DNA from: Novacetimonas pomaceti | GTDB lineage: Bacteria; Pseudomonadota; Alphaproteobacteria; Acetobacterales; Acetobacteraceae | Length of the DNA stretch: 64,000 nucleotides | NCBI RefSeq assembly: GCF_003207955.1 | Contig: NZ_NOXG01000013.1 | Span: 1-64,000, forward strand | Direction: 5' to 3' | Shown: piece by piece, positions 35,465 through 45,358 of the stretch | Numbering within the stretch: position 1 is the stretch's first letter | Layout of the letters: each line of letters opens with the position of its first letter | Made by a program: the position numbers and the translations under genes | The notes under the pieces: generated by a model | The model's input: only the letters and a program-made list of their open reading frames with translations | What the model was told of the DNA's origin: nothing | Database searches by the model: none

Positions 35465-38400
35465 GTGCTGTTTTTTAAAGATTTTTCTGGCCCAGTGGAG
35501 CCTGCGTCCCCTCTGCGGCAACGGATAACCGATGCACTTCGCCGCCCCGAAGGCGAATGTATCGCCGCACTGACCCCGGCCGCGACACTGGCCCCGGACG
35601 AAGCCACGCAGGTCACGGCCCTTGCGACGCGCCTGACCGAAGGGCTGCGCCGCAACCGCCGTCCGGGCGGGGTCGAGGCGCTGGTGCAGGAATTCTCCCT
35701 TTCCTCGGCCGAAGGCGTGGCGCTCATGTGTCTGGCGGAGGCGCTGCTGCGCATTCCGGACAACGCCACGCGGGATGCGCTGATCCGTGACAAGATCGGG
35801 TCGGGCGACTGGATGGCGCACATTTCGCGCGACCGTCCCCTGTTCGCCAATGCCGCCGCATGGGGCATGCTGGTGACGGGGCGCCTGACGCAGGCCGCCG
35901 GGCATGATCCCGCCGGCCTTGCGGATACGCTCGGGGCGCTGGTGGCGCGTGGCGCGGAACCCATCATCCGCAGGGCCGTGGACGTGGCGATGCGGATGAT
36001 GGGCGAACAGTTCGTCGTGGGCGAGACGATCGGGGCCGCCCTGAAGGCCAGCGAGAAGCTGGAAGCCAGGGGTTTCCGCTATTCCTATGACATGCTGGGG
36101 GAGGCGGCGCTGACGGCGCGCGACGCCGAACGTTACCGGCAGGATTACGTGACCGCCATCCATGCCATCGGCCGGAACGCGCGCGGGGCGAATGTTTATG
36201 AACGTCCCGGCATCTCCATCAAGCTGTCGGCGCTGCACCCACGGTACAGCCGCGCCCAGCGGGAGCGCGTGATGACGGAGCTCCTGCCCGTGGTGATCGA
36301 ACTGACCGTGCTGGCACGGCAGTATGACATCGGCCTCAATATCGATGCGGAGGAAAGCGAACGTCTGGAACTGTCGCTCGACCTGCTGGAGGGGCTGTGT
36401 CGGGAACCGGCGCTGCAGGGCTGGAACGGTATCGGTTTCGTGGTGCAGGCCTATGGCCGGCGCGCGCCAATGGTGCTGGATTTCATAATCGACCTGGCGC
36501 GCCGCACCGGACATCGCCTGATGGTGCGCCTTGTGAAGGGCGCTTACTGGGACAGCGAGATCAAGAAAGCCCAGATCGACGGCGTGAAGGACTTTCCGGT
36601 CTATACCCGCAAGGTGCATACCGACATCAGCTATGTCGCGTGCGCGCGCAGGTTGCTGGATGCGCGCGACGTGATCTTTCCACAGTTCGCCACCCATAAT
36701 GCCCGCACCCTTGCCACCATTTACACATTGGCAGGCAAGGAATTCCAGGTCGGTTCCTATGAATTCCAGTGCCTGCACGGCATGGGCGAACCCCTGTATG
36801 GGGAGGTCGTGGGGCCGGAGCATCTGAACCGTCCCGCCCGCATCTACGCTCCTGTCGGGACCCATGAAACGTTGCTGGCCTACCTGGTGCGGCGCCTGCT
36901 GGAAAACGGGGCGAATTCTTCCTTTGTCAACCAGATCGGGGATGAACGGGTTCCCGTCTCCACGCTGGTGGCGGACCCGGTGGTGATTGCCCACGCCATC
37001 GTCCCGTATGGCAGCCCCAATCCCGCGATTGCCGCCCCCCCGGACATGTTCGCGCCAGCCCGGCGCAATTCCGCCGGGCTGGACCTCAATGACGAAAACA
37101 GCCTCGCGGCGCTGGGCACGGGGCTGGCGGCGTCGGCCGCGCAATGGACGTGTGGGCCGATGCTTGCCGTGCCGGTCCCGGCGGGACAGGCACGCGACAT
37201 CCGCAATCCGGCCGACCGGCGTGACAGGGTGGGCACATGGACGCCCGCCGACCCGGCCGTCATTCCCGCCGTCGTGGACAGCGCGTCAAGGGGGGCTGCG
37301 ACGTGGGCGGCCCGGTCCGCGGCCGCGCGCGCCGAGATGCTGGAACGGGCAGCCGACCTGATGGAGGCGCGACGCGACGCGCTGCTTGGCCTGATCGTGC
37401 GTGAAGCGGGGAAATCCTTTCCCAACGCGATTGCCGAAATTCGGGAGGCCGTCGATTTCCTGCGTTATTACGCGGCGCAGATCCGCGATGGTTTCGACGG
37501 CGCCACGCATGTACCGCTGGGGGTGGTCGCGTGTATCAGCCCGTGGAACTTCCCGCTGGCGATCTTCATCGGGCAGGTGGCCGCGGCCCTTGCCGCCGGG
37601 AACAGCGTCATCGCCAAACCGGCGGAGGAAACGCCCCTGATCGCAGCACAGGCCGTCGCCATCATGCATGAGGCGGGCGTGCCCGTCGATGTGCTGCAAC
37701 TGCTGCCCGGCGATGGCGACGTGGGGGCGGCGCTGGTCGGGGCGGCGCAGGTCGCGGGCGTGATGTTCACCGGCTCGACAATGGTGGCGCAGTCGATCAA
37801 CCGCCAGCTTTGCGGACGTCGTGGCCCTGCGGGCCAGCCCGTGCCGCTGATTGCCGAAACGGGCGGCCAGAACGCCATGATCGTCGATTCCTCCGCCCTG
37901 GCCGAACAGGTCGTCACCGATGTCGTCGCTTCCGCCTTCGACAGCGCGGGGCAGAGATGTTCGGCCCTGCGCATCCTGTGCGTGCAGGAGGACTGTGCCG
38001 ATCATGTGCTGACCATGCTGCGTGGCGCGATGCGGGAACTGCGGCTGGGCAATCCCGCCATGCTGTCCACCGATATCGGTCCGGTCATCACGCCGGACGC
38101 CGCCGATGGAATACGCAGCCATATCAACGCCCTGCGGGGCAGGGGGGCACCGGTCTTTTCCGTGCCCGTGCCGGGGGACTGCGATCAGGGCAGCTTCGTG
38201 CCCCCGACCCTGATCGGGATTGATTCCATTTCGGATCTGGGGCCGGAAGTATTCGGCCCCGTCCTGCATGTGCTGCGCTATCGTCGGGAAACACTGGACA
38301 GGGTGATCGATGACATCAATGCACTGGGCTATGGCCTGACGGGGGGACTGCATACCCGCATCGATTCCACGGTCCGGCATGTCACCCGGCGGCTGAACGC

Positions 38401-39118
38401 GGGGAACCTGTATGTCAACCGCAATACGATCGGTGCCGTGGTGGGGGTGCAGCCTTTTGGCGGGCGGGGCCTGTCGGGTACCGGGCCGAAGGCTGGTGGC
38501 CCGCTGATCCTGCGTCGCCTTGTGGCGCGGTGTCCCGCTTTCGACAGCCTGCCGGGCATGAAAGCAGGTAAAACGCCCGCCTTCATGCAGACATGGCATG
38601 ACTGGCTTCTGGGGCAGGGGCATGGCGATATCGCCCGTCATGTCGCTGGCATGATGCAAACGTCCCTGATCGGTGCGGAAATGAAACTTCCCGGCCCGGT
38701 CGGGGAGGAGAATATCTATCGCCTGATGCCGCGTGGCAACGTGCTGTGCGTGGGGGGCGGAACGCGCGAGGCGCTGCTGAAGGCAGTGTCACTGGCCCTT
38801 TCGGGTGGCAATACGGCATTCGTTGCGGGAACGCAGGCGGAGACGGCATGGCTGTCAGCACTTCCCCCACAGATCGCAACGCGGGTCCGTCATGTCCCCG
38901 ATATCCACCAGCAGACCTGTGCCGTGGTGATCGGGACGCAGGATGACGGGAATTTTCAGGAAATCACGCGTGGCCTTGCCCAGGGCACGGGCGCGATTGC
39001 CCCTGTCTTCCTCATGAACGATGACGGGCCGGGGCGTGAGTTCCTGATGGAAGAGCAGTGCTGCAGCACGAATACGGCGGCGGCAGGCGGCAATGCCAGC
39101 CTGATGTCTGTCGGGTAA
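35465..39118 (+). CDS. putA: Bifunctional proline dehydrogenase / P5C dehydrogenase PutA
   Basis: 1217 residues. The FAD-dependent proline dehydrogenase barrel spans about 150-460, with ERPGISIKLSALHPRYSRAQ near 245, DAEESERLELSLDL near 292, VRLVKGAYWD near 353 and QFATHNARTLA near 407. The P5C (glutamate-semialdehyde) dehydrogenase follows at about 560-1030: CISPWNFPLAIFIGQ near 688, GSTMVAQSI near 770, the Glu of LIAETGGQNAM near 798 and the catalytic Cys in SAGQRCSALR near 838. A C-terminal ALDH-like extension ends the protein. Proline is oxidised to glutamate with channelling of P5C. The N-terminal ribbon-helix-helix of enterobacterial PutA is absent, so it should not repress itself. GTG start. 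Confidence 0.95.
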   Translation: MLFFKDFSGPVEPASPLRQRITDALRRPEGECIAALTPAATLAPDEATQVTALATRLTEGLRRNRRPGGVEALVQEFSLSSAEGVALMCLAEALLRIPDNATRDALIRDKIGSGDWMAHISRDRPLFANAAAWGMLVTGRLTQAAGHDPAGLADTLGALVARGAEPIIRRAVDVAMRMMGEQFVVGETIGAALKASEKLEARGFRYSYDMLGEAALTARDAERYRQDYVTAIHAIGRNARGANVYERPGISIKLSALHPRYSRAQRERVMTELLPVVIELTVLARQYDIGLNIDAEESERLELSLDLLEGLCREPALQGWNGIGFVVQAYGRRAPMVLDFIIDLARRTGHRLMVRLVKGAYWDSEIKKAQIDGVKDFPVYTRKVHTDISYVACARRLLDARDVIFPQFATHNARTLATIYTLAGKEFQVGSYEFQCLHGMGEPLYGEVVGPEHLNRPARIYAPVGTHETLLAYLVRRLLENGANSSFVNQIGDERVPVSTLVADPVVIAHAIVPYGSPNPAIAAPPDMFAPARRNSAGLDLNDENSLAALGTGLAASAAQWTCGPMLAVPVPAGQARDIRNPADRRDRVGTWTPADPAVIPAVVDSASRGAATWAARSAAARAEMLERAADLMEARRDALLGLIVREAGKSFPNAIAEIREAVDFLRYYAAQIRDGFDGATHVPLGVVACISPWNFPLAIFIGQVAAALAAGNSVIAKPAEETPLIAAQAVAIMHEAGVPVDVLQLLPGDGDVGAALVGAAQVAGVMFTGSTMVAQSINRQLCGRRGPAGQPVPLIAETGGQNAMIVDSSALAEQVVTDVVASAFDSAGQRCSALRILCVQEDCADHVLTMLRGAMRELRLGNPAMLSTDIGPVITPDAADGIRSHINALRGRGAPVFSVPVPGDCDQGSFVPPTLIGIDSISDLGPEVFGPVLHVLRYRRETLDRVIDDINALGYGLTGGLHTRIDSTVRHVTRRLNAGNLYVNRNTIGAVVGVQPFGGRGLSGTGPKAGGPLILRRLVARCPAFDSLPGMKAGKTPAFMQTWHDWLLGQGHGDIARHVAGMMQTSLIGAEMKLPGPVGEENIYRLMPRGNVLCVGGGTREALLKAVSLALSGGNTAFVAGTQAETAWLSALPPQIATRVRHVPDIHQQTCAVVIGTQDDGNFQEITRGLAQGTGAIAPVFLMNDDGPGREFLMEEQCCSTNTAAAGGNASLMSVG

Positions 39119-39127
39119 GCCAGGAAA

Positions 39128-39155
39128 CAGGGCATCCGGTCAAAAGGATGCCCTG
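39128..39155 (+). terminator. Terminator hairpin after putA
   Basis: CAGGGCATCC and GGATGCCCTG form a perfect 10-base stem with an 8-base loop, 10 bases after the putA stop. It lacks a strong U-run. Confidence 0.6.
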
Positions 39156-39220
39156 AGAAGATGCTCTGAGAGGATGCTTTGGCGGGCATGGATGATTGCG
39201 ACCTCCATGCCTGTCCCGGA

Positions 39221-40066
39221 TTACGGTTGCCGGGAACGGGACGATTGATTTCCGGAACTGTCCCGGACGACCGCATCCATCAGTTCAAGTGCATTCCGCA
39301 TGGCGGCGCCAAAGGTGGTGTTGTCATAAATCGTCCAGACATCGACGCCGCGCGCGTCAAGCGAAGTGACGACTTGCGCATGGGCTTCGATGGCTTCCTT
39401 CCCATACGCTGATTCATACATGCGCGGGGATCCGTGCAGCCGGAAATAGGCAAGGCCGCTCCAGCCTCCCGGCTGTGCCGCTGGCGGCGGCCTGGCCGGG
39501 TCTGCCGCCACCCGCGATACCTGCTGCCTTTGCAGCATGTGATCGACCGCCGGCTGGAACCAGCTGGCATGCCGTGGTTCCAGGACAACAGCGCCAGGGA
39601 TCGCGGCCTTCAGTTCACCAAGGAAACGTTCGGCGACATCACCGGGGTAGGCAAAGCCTGGCGGGAGCTGGACGAGGATGGGGCCACGTCTGTCACCCAG
39701 GCCATCGGTTTCCTCGGCAAAGCGGGCAATGAGCGCGCCGCAATCGATCAGGCGGCGTTCATGCGTGATTGCCTTTGGCAGCTTGACGGAAAAGCGGAAC
39801 CCGGCCGGCACGCTTGCGGCCCAGCGTTCATAGGTGGCGCGCCGGTGCGGTCGGTAAAAGCTGCTGTTGATTTCAACCGCCGGGAACCGGGCGCCATAAC
39901 GTTCAAGATGCGTGCCGGTCGTGGGAAAACGCCCGGCAAGCGCGGAAGGGATCGACCAGCCGGCAACGCCGACGCGAATGGACAGGACCGCTTCCTCCTG
40001 TGACGTATGTTGATAAATGACGCCATTTTCGAAAGGAACGGTCAAATTTTCACCCAAAGCGCGCAT
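39221..40066 (-). CDS. DUF72 (YecE-like) protein
   Basis: 281 residues with a DUF72 TIM-barrel-like domain: RVGVAGWSIPSALAG near 31, VEINSSFYRPHRRATYERWA near 64, RFSVKLPKAITHERRL near 91, LVQLPPGFAY near 131, LEPRHASWF near 158 and AYFRLHGSPRMY near 201, ending with WTIYDNTTFGAAMRNAL. The function of the family is unknown. The gene starts 5 bases after the OprB stop, so it is probably translated from the same mRNA. The first 30 residues lie before the family core; an AGGAGG 18 codons inside suggests a later non-ATG start is possible. Confidence 0.82.
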   Translation of the reverse strand: MRALGENLTVPFENGVIYQHTSQEEAVLSIRVGVAGWSIPSALAGRFPTTGTHLERYGARFPAVEINSSFYRPHRRATYERWAASVPAGFRFSVKLPKAITHERRLIDCGALIARFAEETDGLGDRRGPILVQLPPGFAYPGDVAERFLGELKAAIPGAVVLEPRHASWFQPAVDHMLQRQQVSRVAADPARPPPAAQPGGWSGLAYFRLHGSPRMYESAYGKEAIEAHAQVVTSLDARGVDVWTIYDNTTFGAAMRNALELMDAVVRDSSGNQSSRSRQP

Positions 40067-40071
40067 GCCGG

Positions 40072-41859
40072 TCAGAATGTAATGCCTGTCTCAAGATCAA
40101 CGATGAGCGGATTGCGGTAGCGGTTGGTTCCCCCCGTGCTCCAGATATACTGCGCACCCGGCCGGATCAGGAGCCATGGGGTCGGCCGCCAGCCATAGTT
40201 CAGCTCGATGGCGGGTTCGCCGGATGGTTTGTATATGTCGGTTGCGCCAGTGGCCTGTATGTCGCGCACCCAGTTTGTCAGCTTGCGGTTGACCCAGAGC
40301 ATTTTCATGCCAAAGCTGACGGTATCGTTGGGACGGTCCGGGAACGTTCCCTTCCGGGTGATGCCCGCATCCACGAAATAGGGCGCAACGGACGTGCGGG
40401 GATCGCCCCATGTGAAGGAAGCGAAGAACGATGTGCCCCTGCGCGCATCATTGCTGTCACGTTCCAGCATCCGGTCGAACTGGAACCACCCGCCAAAACG
40501 TCCCCGCACATTGGCGACGGGCGCGACGGCAAGGTAGCGGGCGGCGATATCGAAGGTCCCCAGATGGGAATAGACATTCTTGACCTCTGACGTATCCCAG
40601 TAACCACCGATCTTGATATTGGTCTGGAGCGGGCCGGAATAATCGTCCTTGCCACCCCGATGCCAGACAAGCTGGAAGGGGATGAAGGTGCCGGTTGCAC
40701 CATGGAGGTTCATTTTCCAGCCATTATGGGTATTGGCAATGGTCGGATCGACCGAATACACGCCAAACTGGATGGAATAATGATTGTTCCCCGCCGGATA
40801 AAACTTCACCCACGCACCCGGATGGGCCGTCGGGTAGTAACTGTAGCCGGAGTTGAAGGCAATCGACTGTGGCATGCCGCAGATCGCATTGCTCTGGAAC
40901 TGGCAGTAATTGTTCATGCCCCAGTATATGGACCATGTCTCAAAGTCAGTCTCGGCATTTATTTCACCTACGTTTGTCGAGACATAACGGTTCCAGGGCA
41001 TTTCCCATGCCAGCAGCGTCAGACGCACGGTGGGCGAGCCATAGATTTCCTGCGGGCTGTCCAGTGCGGGAAGTTTCTCGCCAAGTCCTTTGCCCGCGCG
41101 GGAGGTCACGGTGAAATGGAACAGACCCAGCTGCAGTCCCGTCAGCTTTTTGAGGTTGAAATCCACGTTGATGCCCACTTCATGGGCGTAACGGACATTC
41201 TTGGACGCGCCCCCCATCGGATTTCCAGCACTATCCTGGAAATAGTGCCCGGTTATCGTGACGCCTTTGTCAATCAGCCAGGTCCGCCTGCCGGCCCAGT
41301 TCCCGGTCATGGTATCCTGCGTCAGCCAGTCATGGAAACTGGCTGGGAAAAGGCTGTTTTCCGTCGTGTCGGACACAACGGCCGGCTCCCGCTCGCCCGC
41401 ATGGAGGTTGACGACCGGCAACTGCGTGGGCTGGATGGTTTTCGTCGGGTTGGGGGCATAAAATCTGCGACGGTTATTTAATGAAGACGGCGTGGTCATC
41501 GCAGGTGGGGCATTTGTCTGCGTCTGGACCTGTGAAACGGTAACGGGATGTTCCTGGGCATGACTGTCGGGCGAATGGAAAAGAACTGTTGCCATGACAG
41601 AGGAAATCAGGACTGCGGTCCGTGCCCGCCTGCCGGCGGATGCCCTGGGCCGACAGGATGTCTGCGTCCTTGCATCATCCGGCCGCTTTGCATCATTCAT
41701 GCCGGAAGGAGGGAGGTAGTCACGGTTTATCCATCGATATTCCGTAACATTCAGGGGGGCATGCGCATGAATGACGCGCGCTTTCGTTCCTGAAAGGAAC
41801 TGCGGGGAAGGGAATTTCCGTTTCTCTTCCTGATAGATCTGGTGTCTCTGGTATGCCAT
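40072..41859 (-). CDS. OprB-family carbohydrate-selective porin
   Basis: 595 residues from the best-supported start. The OprB domain begins near 175 (TGNWAGRRTWLIDKGVTITG), followed by the family's alternating strands: AHEVGINVDFNLKKLTGLQL, VRLTLLAWEMPWNRY and a closing barrel ending VDLETGITF. A signal-peptide-like segment (TAVLISSVMATVLFHSPDSHA) lies unusually late, near 80-100. The ATG at 41859 has GTGGAG at correct spacing; an internal ATG at 41700 would give a shorter leader but has no ribosome site. It allows sugar diffusion through the outer membrane. It lies downstream of sndh-sdh in the same direction and could supply L-sorbose or related polyols. Confidence 0.85.
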   Translation of the reverse strand: MAYQRHQIYQEEKRKFPSPQFLSGTKARVIHAHAPLNVTEYRWINRDYLPPSGMNDAKRPDDARTQTSCRPRASAGRRARTAVLISSVMATVLFHSPDSHAQEHPVTVSQVQTQTNAPPAMTTPSSLNNRRRFYAPNPTKTIQPTQLPVVNLHAGEREPAVVSDTTENSLFPASFHDWLTQDTMTGNWAGRRTWLIDKGVTITGHYFQDSAGNPMGGASKNVRYAHEVGINVDFNLKKLTGLQLGLFHFTVTSRAGKGLGEKLPALDSPQEIYGSPTVRLTLLAWEMPWNRYVSTNVGEINAETDFETWSIYWGMNNYCQFQSNAICGMPQSIAFNSGYSYYPTAHPGAWVKFYPAGNNHYSIQFGVYSVDPTIANTHNGWKMNLHGATGTFIPFQLVWHRGGKDDYSGPLQTNIKIGGYWDTSEVKNVYSHLGTFDIAARYLAVAPVANVRGRFGGWFQFDRMLERDSNDARRGTSFFASFTWGDPRTSVAPYFVDAGITRKGTFPDRPNDTVSFGMKMLWVNRKLTNWVRDIQATGATDIYKPSGEPAIELNYGWRPTPWLLIRPGAQYIWSTGGTNRYRNPLIVDLETGITF

Positions 41860-42244
41860 TTTATCTCCACTTTTATTATTGTTCTGTGGGATATGGGATC
41901 AGCTTTGATGAGACGGGGACGGAACATATACATGCAACCGCATAGAGCAATGCACGACATGAAAGCCGCGCATTGCAATTTTTTGGAACGTAGCTGTATT
42001 TAAAAAGTAATTTTTCTGTTTATAGTATGGTTATTTGGATTTTACTGCATCGTGCGTATTTCACGAAGAAATTGAAATACGGCAATACTTTCCACAAAAC
42101 ATGCAGGTCTCACAGGCTGTCTGAAAACATGGAACTTGAGACATCATGAACATAACAAAGCGTTTTGTGGAAAGGACGTTTCAAAAATTACGGAATCAGA
42201 ACCTTTTTAATCAACAGGTTGTTTTCAAGCGGTCTGTCAGGATA
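41860..42244. other. AT-rich region between sdh and oprB
   Basis: 385 bases with no convincing gene. AT-rich 41985-42060 probably carries the oprB promoter on the minus strand (for example CTATAAAC at about 42014-42021). No hairpin terminator for sdh was recognised. Confidence 0.5.
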
Positions 42245-43840
42245 TCACGCATTCCCACGTATAAGATCCGCCGCCCGTTCCGCTATCATGATGGTGGGCG
42301 CATTTGTATTGGACCCGATAAGGGAGGGCATGACCGAACTGTCGCAGATACGGATGCCATCCAGACCATGAACGCGTAAATCAGGATCAACGACGGAAAT
42401 CGTGTCCCGCCCCATCTTGCACGTGCAGGTCGGGTGATACGATGTCCGGCCATGTTCACGCGCATAATCCTGCAACGTTTCCTGGGTTGGGGTATTTCCA
42501 TTAAAAAAGCAGATTTTATCAATATATTTACGAAGGGAATGCTGATTGAACATATCAAGACTGAGCTTTATGCCTTCGCATGAAACACGCAGGTCATCCG
42601 GATCGGCAAGGAAGTTCGGATCGACAACCGGCTTGTCGGCCGGATTGGCCGAGCGCAGCTTTACGCTGCCGCGTGATTTCGGACGTAGCGTATAGCTGTT
42701 CAGCGTAATGCCCGACGTGCCTTTGGGCACGGAACTGACGCCTGCTTCCGCGCCCGCACCGGCAAGGAAATGGAATTGCAGGTCCGGGCAGGCGGCCCTG
42801 TGATCCGAGTACCAGAAGGCGCCGGCTTCCACCACGTTGGATGTTACGGGACCGGAATTGAACATGGCATATTGCAGACCGGCCCACAGCATCCAGTATT
42901 TTTTGTCATATTTGTTGAAACTGTCGTTATGTTTGAGCTGCGCTATGATATCGACCCCGAAATGGTCCTGCAGGTTTTCCCCCACCCCCGGCAGGTCCTG
43001 CACCACGCGTATGTTATGCTGCCGCAGGTGGGATCCCGGCCCGACGCCCGACAGCATCAGCAGCTTGGGCGTGCCGATGGCCCCGGATGTCACGATGATT
43101 TCCTGTTCGGCCAGCAGGGTATGCGTCCGGCCCCGCACGGCGTACTCGACGCCCGTGGCGCGGGTGCCGGTAAACAGAATGCGAAGCACCAGGGCATTGG
43201 TGATGACATGCAGGTTCTTGCGCTTCAGGGCCGGGCGCAGGTACCCCCGCACCGTGGAGCAGCGACGGTTATCGCGGATCGTCATCTGGTAAATGCCGGC
43301 CCCTTCCTGCGTCGGGCCGTTGAAATCGGGATTGTACGGAATGCCCATTTCCTGGCAGCTCTGCACGAAGGCGCGGCTGACCGGATGGGGCGTGGACAGG
43401 TTGGAAACGCCAAGCGGCCCGTCCGTTCCGTGCCATGAACCCGCAAGGAACGTATTTCCTTCGGAACGCAGCAGGTATTTCTGGACATCCTTGAACCCCC
43501 AGCCTTCCGCGCCTTCCTCCACCCAGCGGTCGTAATCGGAAGGATGGCCCCGGGTATAGACCTCGGCATTGATGGAGGATCCACCCCCCAGAACCTTGGC
43601 CTGCACGTAGGGTATCTTGCGATTGTTGGCGTGTTTTTGCGGTACGGTCGTCAGTCCCCATGTCAACGGCCCTGTCGTCATCTTGGCAAAGCCGATGGGC
43701 ATGTGAATGAGGGGATTGGTATCGCGCTGGCCTGCTTCGATCAGGCATACCCGGGCGCAGGGATTGTCGGACAGAAGGGTGGCGAGAACGCATCCGGCCG
43801 ATCCGCCCCCCACGACGATGTAATCAAATCCCTGCATCAT
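42245..43840 (-). CDS. sdh: FAD-dependent L-sorbose dehydrogenase (GMC family)
   Basis: 531 residues. The FAD-binding motif is at the N-terminus (DYIVVGGGSAGCVLATLLS, then LIEAG). GMC signatures are VLGGGSSINAEVYTRGHPSD near 84 and GAIGTPKLLMLSGVGP near 252. The catalytic His-Asn pair region is at SYHPTCTCKMG near 468 and SNTNAPTIMIAERAAD near 511. It resembles, from memory, the cytosolic/membrane-associated Gluconobacter L-sorbose dehydrogenase nearly throughout. That enzyme oxidises L-sorbose to L-sorbosone and passes electrons to an acceptor other than NAD. It overlaps the sorbosone dehydrogenase gene by 4 bases, the known gene order. No signal peptide. Confidence 0.85.
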   Translation of the reverse strand: MMQGFDYIVVGGGSAGCVLATLLSDNPCARVCLIEAGQRDTNPLIHMPIGFAKMTTGPLTWGLTTVPQKHANNRKIPYVQAKVLGGGSSINAEVYTRGHPSDYDRWVEEGAEGWGFKDVQKYLLRSEGNTFLAGSWHGTDGPLGVSNLSTPHPVSRAFVQSCQEMGIPYNPDFNGPTQEGAGIYQMTIRDNRRCSTVRGYLRPALKRKNLHVITNALVLRILFTGTRATGVEYAVRGRTHTLLAEQEIIVTSGAIGTPKLLMLSGVGPGSHLRQHNIRVVQDLPGVGENLQDHFGVDIIAQLKHNDSFNKYDKKYWMLWAGLQYAMFNSGPVTSNVVEAGAFWYSDHRAACPDLQFHFLAGAGAEAGVSSVPKGTSGITLNSYTLRPKSRGSVKLRSANPADKPVVDPNFLADPDDLRVSCEGIKLSLDMFNQHSLRKYIDKICFFNGNTPTQETLQDYAREHGRTSYHPTCTCKMGRDTISVVDPDLRVHGLDGIRICDSSVMPSLIGSNTNAPTIMIAERAADLIRGNA

Positions 43841-45336
43841 GATGAAATCCAGTGCGAACGTTCGCCAGTATCGATATGGACGGATTTGGCCTGGGTATAT
43901 TCCTCAACCCCCAGCAGTCCGGTTTCCCGGCCCCAGCCCGACTGCTTGAAGCCACCTGTCGGCGTTTCCGGTCCACCTGCCATGATGGTGTTGACCCAGA
44001 AACGCCCGGCCCGCACGCGCCGCGTAACACCCAACGCGTGATTGATGTTGCGCGACCAGACCGAGGCCGCCAGTCCATAGACCGTGTCATTCGCCATCGC
44101 GATGGCTTCATCCACAGTGTCGAAATGGAAAGATGACAGGACCGGACCGAATATTTCCTCCCGCGCGATGGTCATTGACGGTGTTACGCCTGAAAACAGC
44201 GTCGGCGCGATAAAGCGTCCGCCGCCGCACTGCAGGGCGCTGCCCCCGACCACGACCCTGGCACCTTCCGCCTTGCCCCTGGCGATGTAGTTGAGGATCG
44301 TGTCGTTCTGTGCGGCCGTGGTGATGGCGCCGACCTGCGTCTGCGGGTCGAAGGGGTCGCCGACGCGGATTTTCTTCATCTTTTCGGCCAGAAGATGCTC
44401 GAACCTTTCCGCAACCGAACGTTCGACGATCAGACGGCTGGAGGAGACGCAGCATTGTCCGGTATTGAAACTGATGCCAAAGGCCACCCCGTCCGCCGCA
44501 TCCTCAAGATTGGCGTCGGCAAACACGATGATGGGGTTCTTGCCCCCCAGTTCCAGTCCCAGTTTCTTGAGGTTGCTGTCGGCTGACGCCCGCACGCATG
44601 AGCGCCCCACGGCGGTGGATCCGGTAAATGACAGCATGTCCACGTCCGGATGTTCCGTCAGCGCCCGGCCGATGCTGCTTCCGGTGCCGGTCACCACGTT
44701 ATAGACGCCAGCAGGCAGCCCTGCCCCGGCAAGGATGTCCGCAAGGATCAGCGTCGTGGCACTTGTCATTTCCGAGGGCTTGACCACCAGCGTGCAGCCT
44801 GATGCCAGGATGAACGGCACCCGTTCGCACAGGATCAGGAAGGGAAAATTCCACGGCGTGATCAGTCCCACGACCCCGACCGGTTCACGCAGAACCATGC
44901 CGAACAGGCTGTCGCCAAGATTGTTGAAGCTTTCACCATGCAAAAGCCGCGCGGCCCCCGCCGCCGTTTCGAAACAGGCGATGCAGTGGTCGATTTCGCC
45001 CCGTGCCTGGGAAATCGGCTTGCCGTTTTCAAGCACTTCCCACGTGGCGATTTCCTCACGATGCTGGCGTATCCCTTCGGCCGCCCGCAGCAGCACGGCG
45101 GCACGTGCCCCACCCGCAAGGCCGGCCCACCGCCGGTCTTCGAATGCTTCGCGCGCGGCGGCGACGGCATCATTGACATCTTCTGGCGTGCAGCGGGACG
45201 TGCGTGTGACCGGTATGTCATGGCTGGGGGAATTGCGCTCGAACAGGTCGCGGTCCCCACGCCATTCACCATTGATGAAGAAACCGAATTCGCGCGGGGT
45301 TTTGGGTAATGCGGTCCCGTGTCTCGTTTCGTGCAT
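43837..45336 (-). CDS. sndh: NAD(P)-dependent L-sorbosone dehydrogenase (ALDH family)
   Basis: 499 residues, a complete aldehyde dehydrogenase. VGLITPWNFPFLILCERVP near 153, GSTAVGRS near 238, the general-base Glu in LELGGKNPI near 259 and the catalytic Cys in NTGQCCVSSSRL near 294 are all present. EIFGPVLSSFHFDT is near 394. It is very close, from memory, to Gluconobacter L-sorbosone dehydrogenase, which makes 2-keto-L-gulonate, the vitamin C precursor. It is first in the operon, with the sorbose dehydrogenase overlapping its end. GAGG precedes the ATG by 7 bases. Confidence 0.85.
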   Translation of the reverse strand: MHETRHGTALPKTPREFGFFINGEWRGDRDLFERNSPSHDIPVTRTSRCTPEDVNDAVAAAREAFEDRRWAGLAGGARAAVLLRAAEGIRQHREEIATWEVLENGKPISQARGEIDHCIACFETAAGAARLLHGESFNNLGDSLFGMVLREPVGVVGLITPWNFPFLILCERVPFILASGCTLVVKPSEMTSATTLILADILAGAGLPAGVYNVVTGTGSSIGRALTEHPDVDMLSFTGSTAVGRSCVRASADSNLKKLGLELGGKNPIIVFADANLEDAADGVAFGISFNTGQCCVSSSRLIVERSVAERFEHLLAEKMKKIRVGDPFDPQTQVGAITTAAQNDTILNYIARGKAEGARVVVGGSALQCGGGRFIAPTLFSGVTPSMTIAREEIFGPVLSSFHFDTVDEAIAMANDTVYGLAASVWSRNINHALGVTRRVRAGRFWVNTIMAGGPETPTGGFKQSGWGRETGLLGVEEYTQAKSVHIDTGERSHWISS

Positions 45337-45358
45337 TGACGGCCTCTCTGTTATTATG

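Noticed and set aside
35417..37144. 575-codon open frame antisense to putA
   Set aside because: Shadow frame with no motif and no ribosome site.
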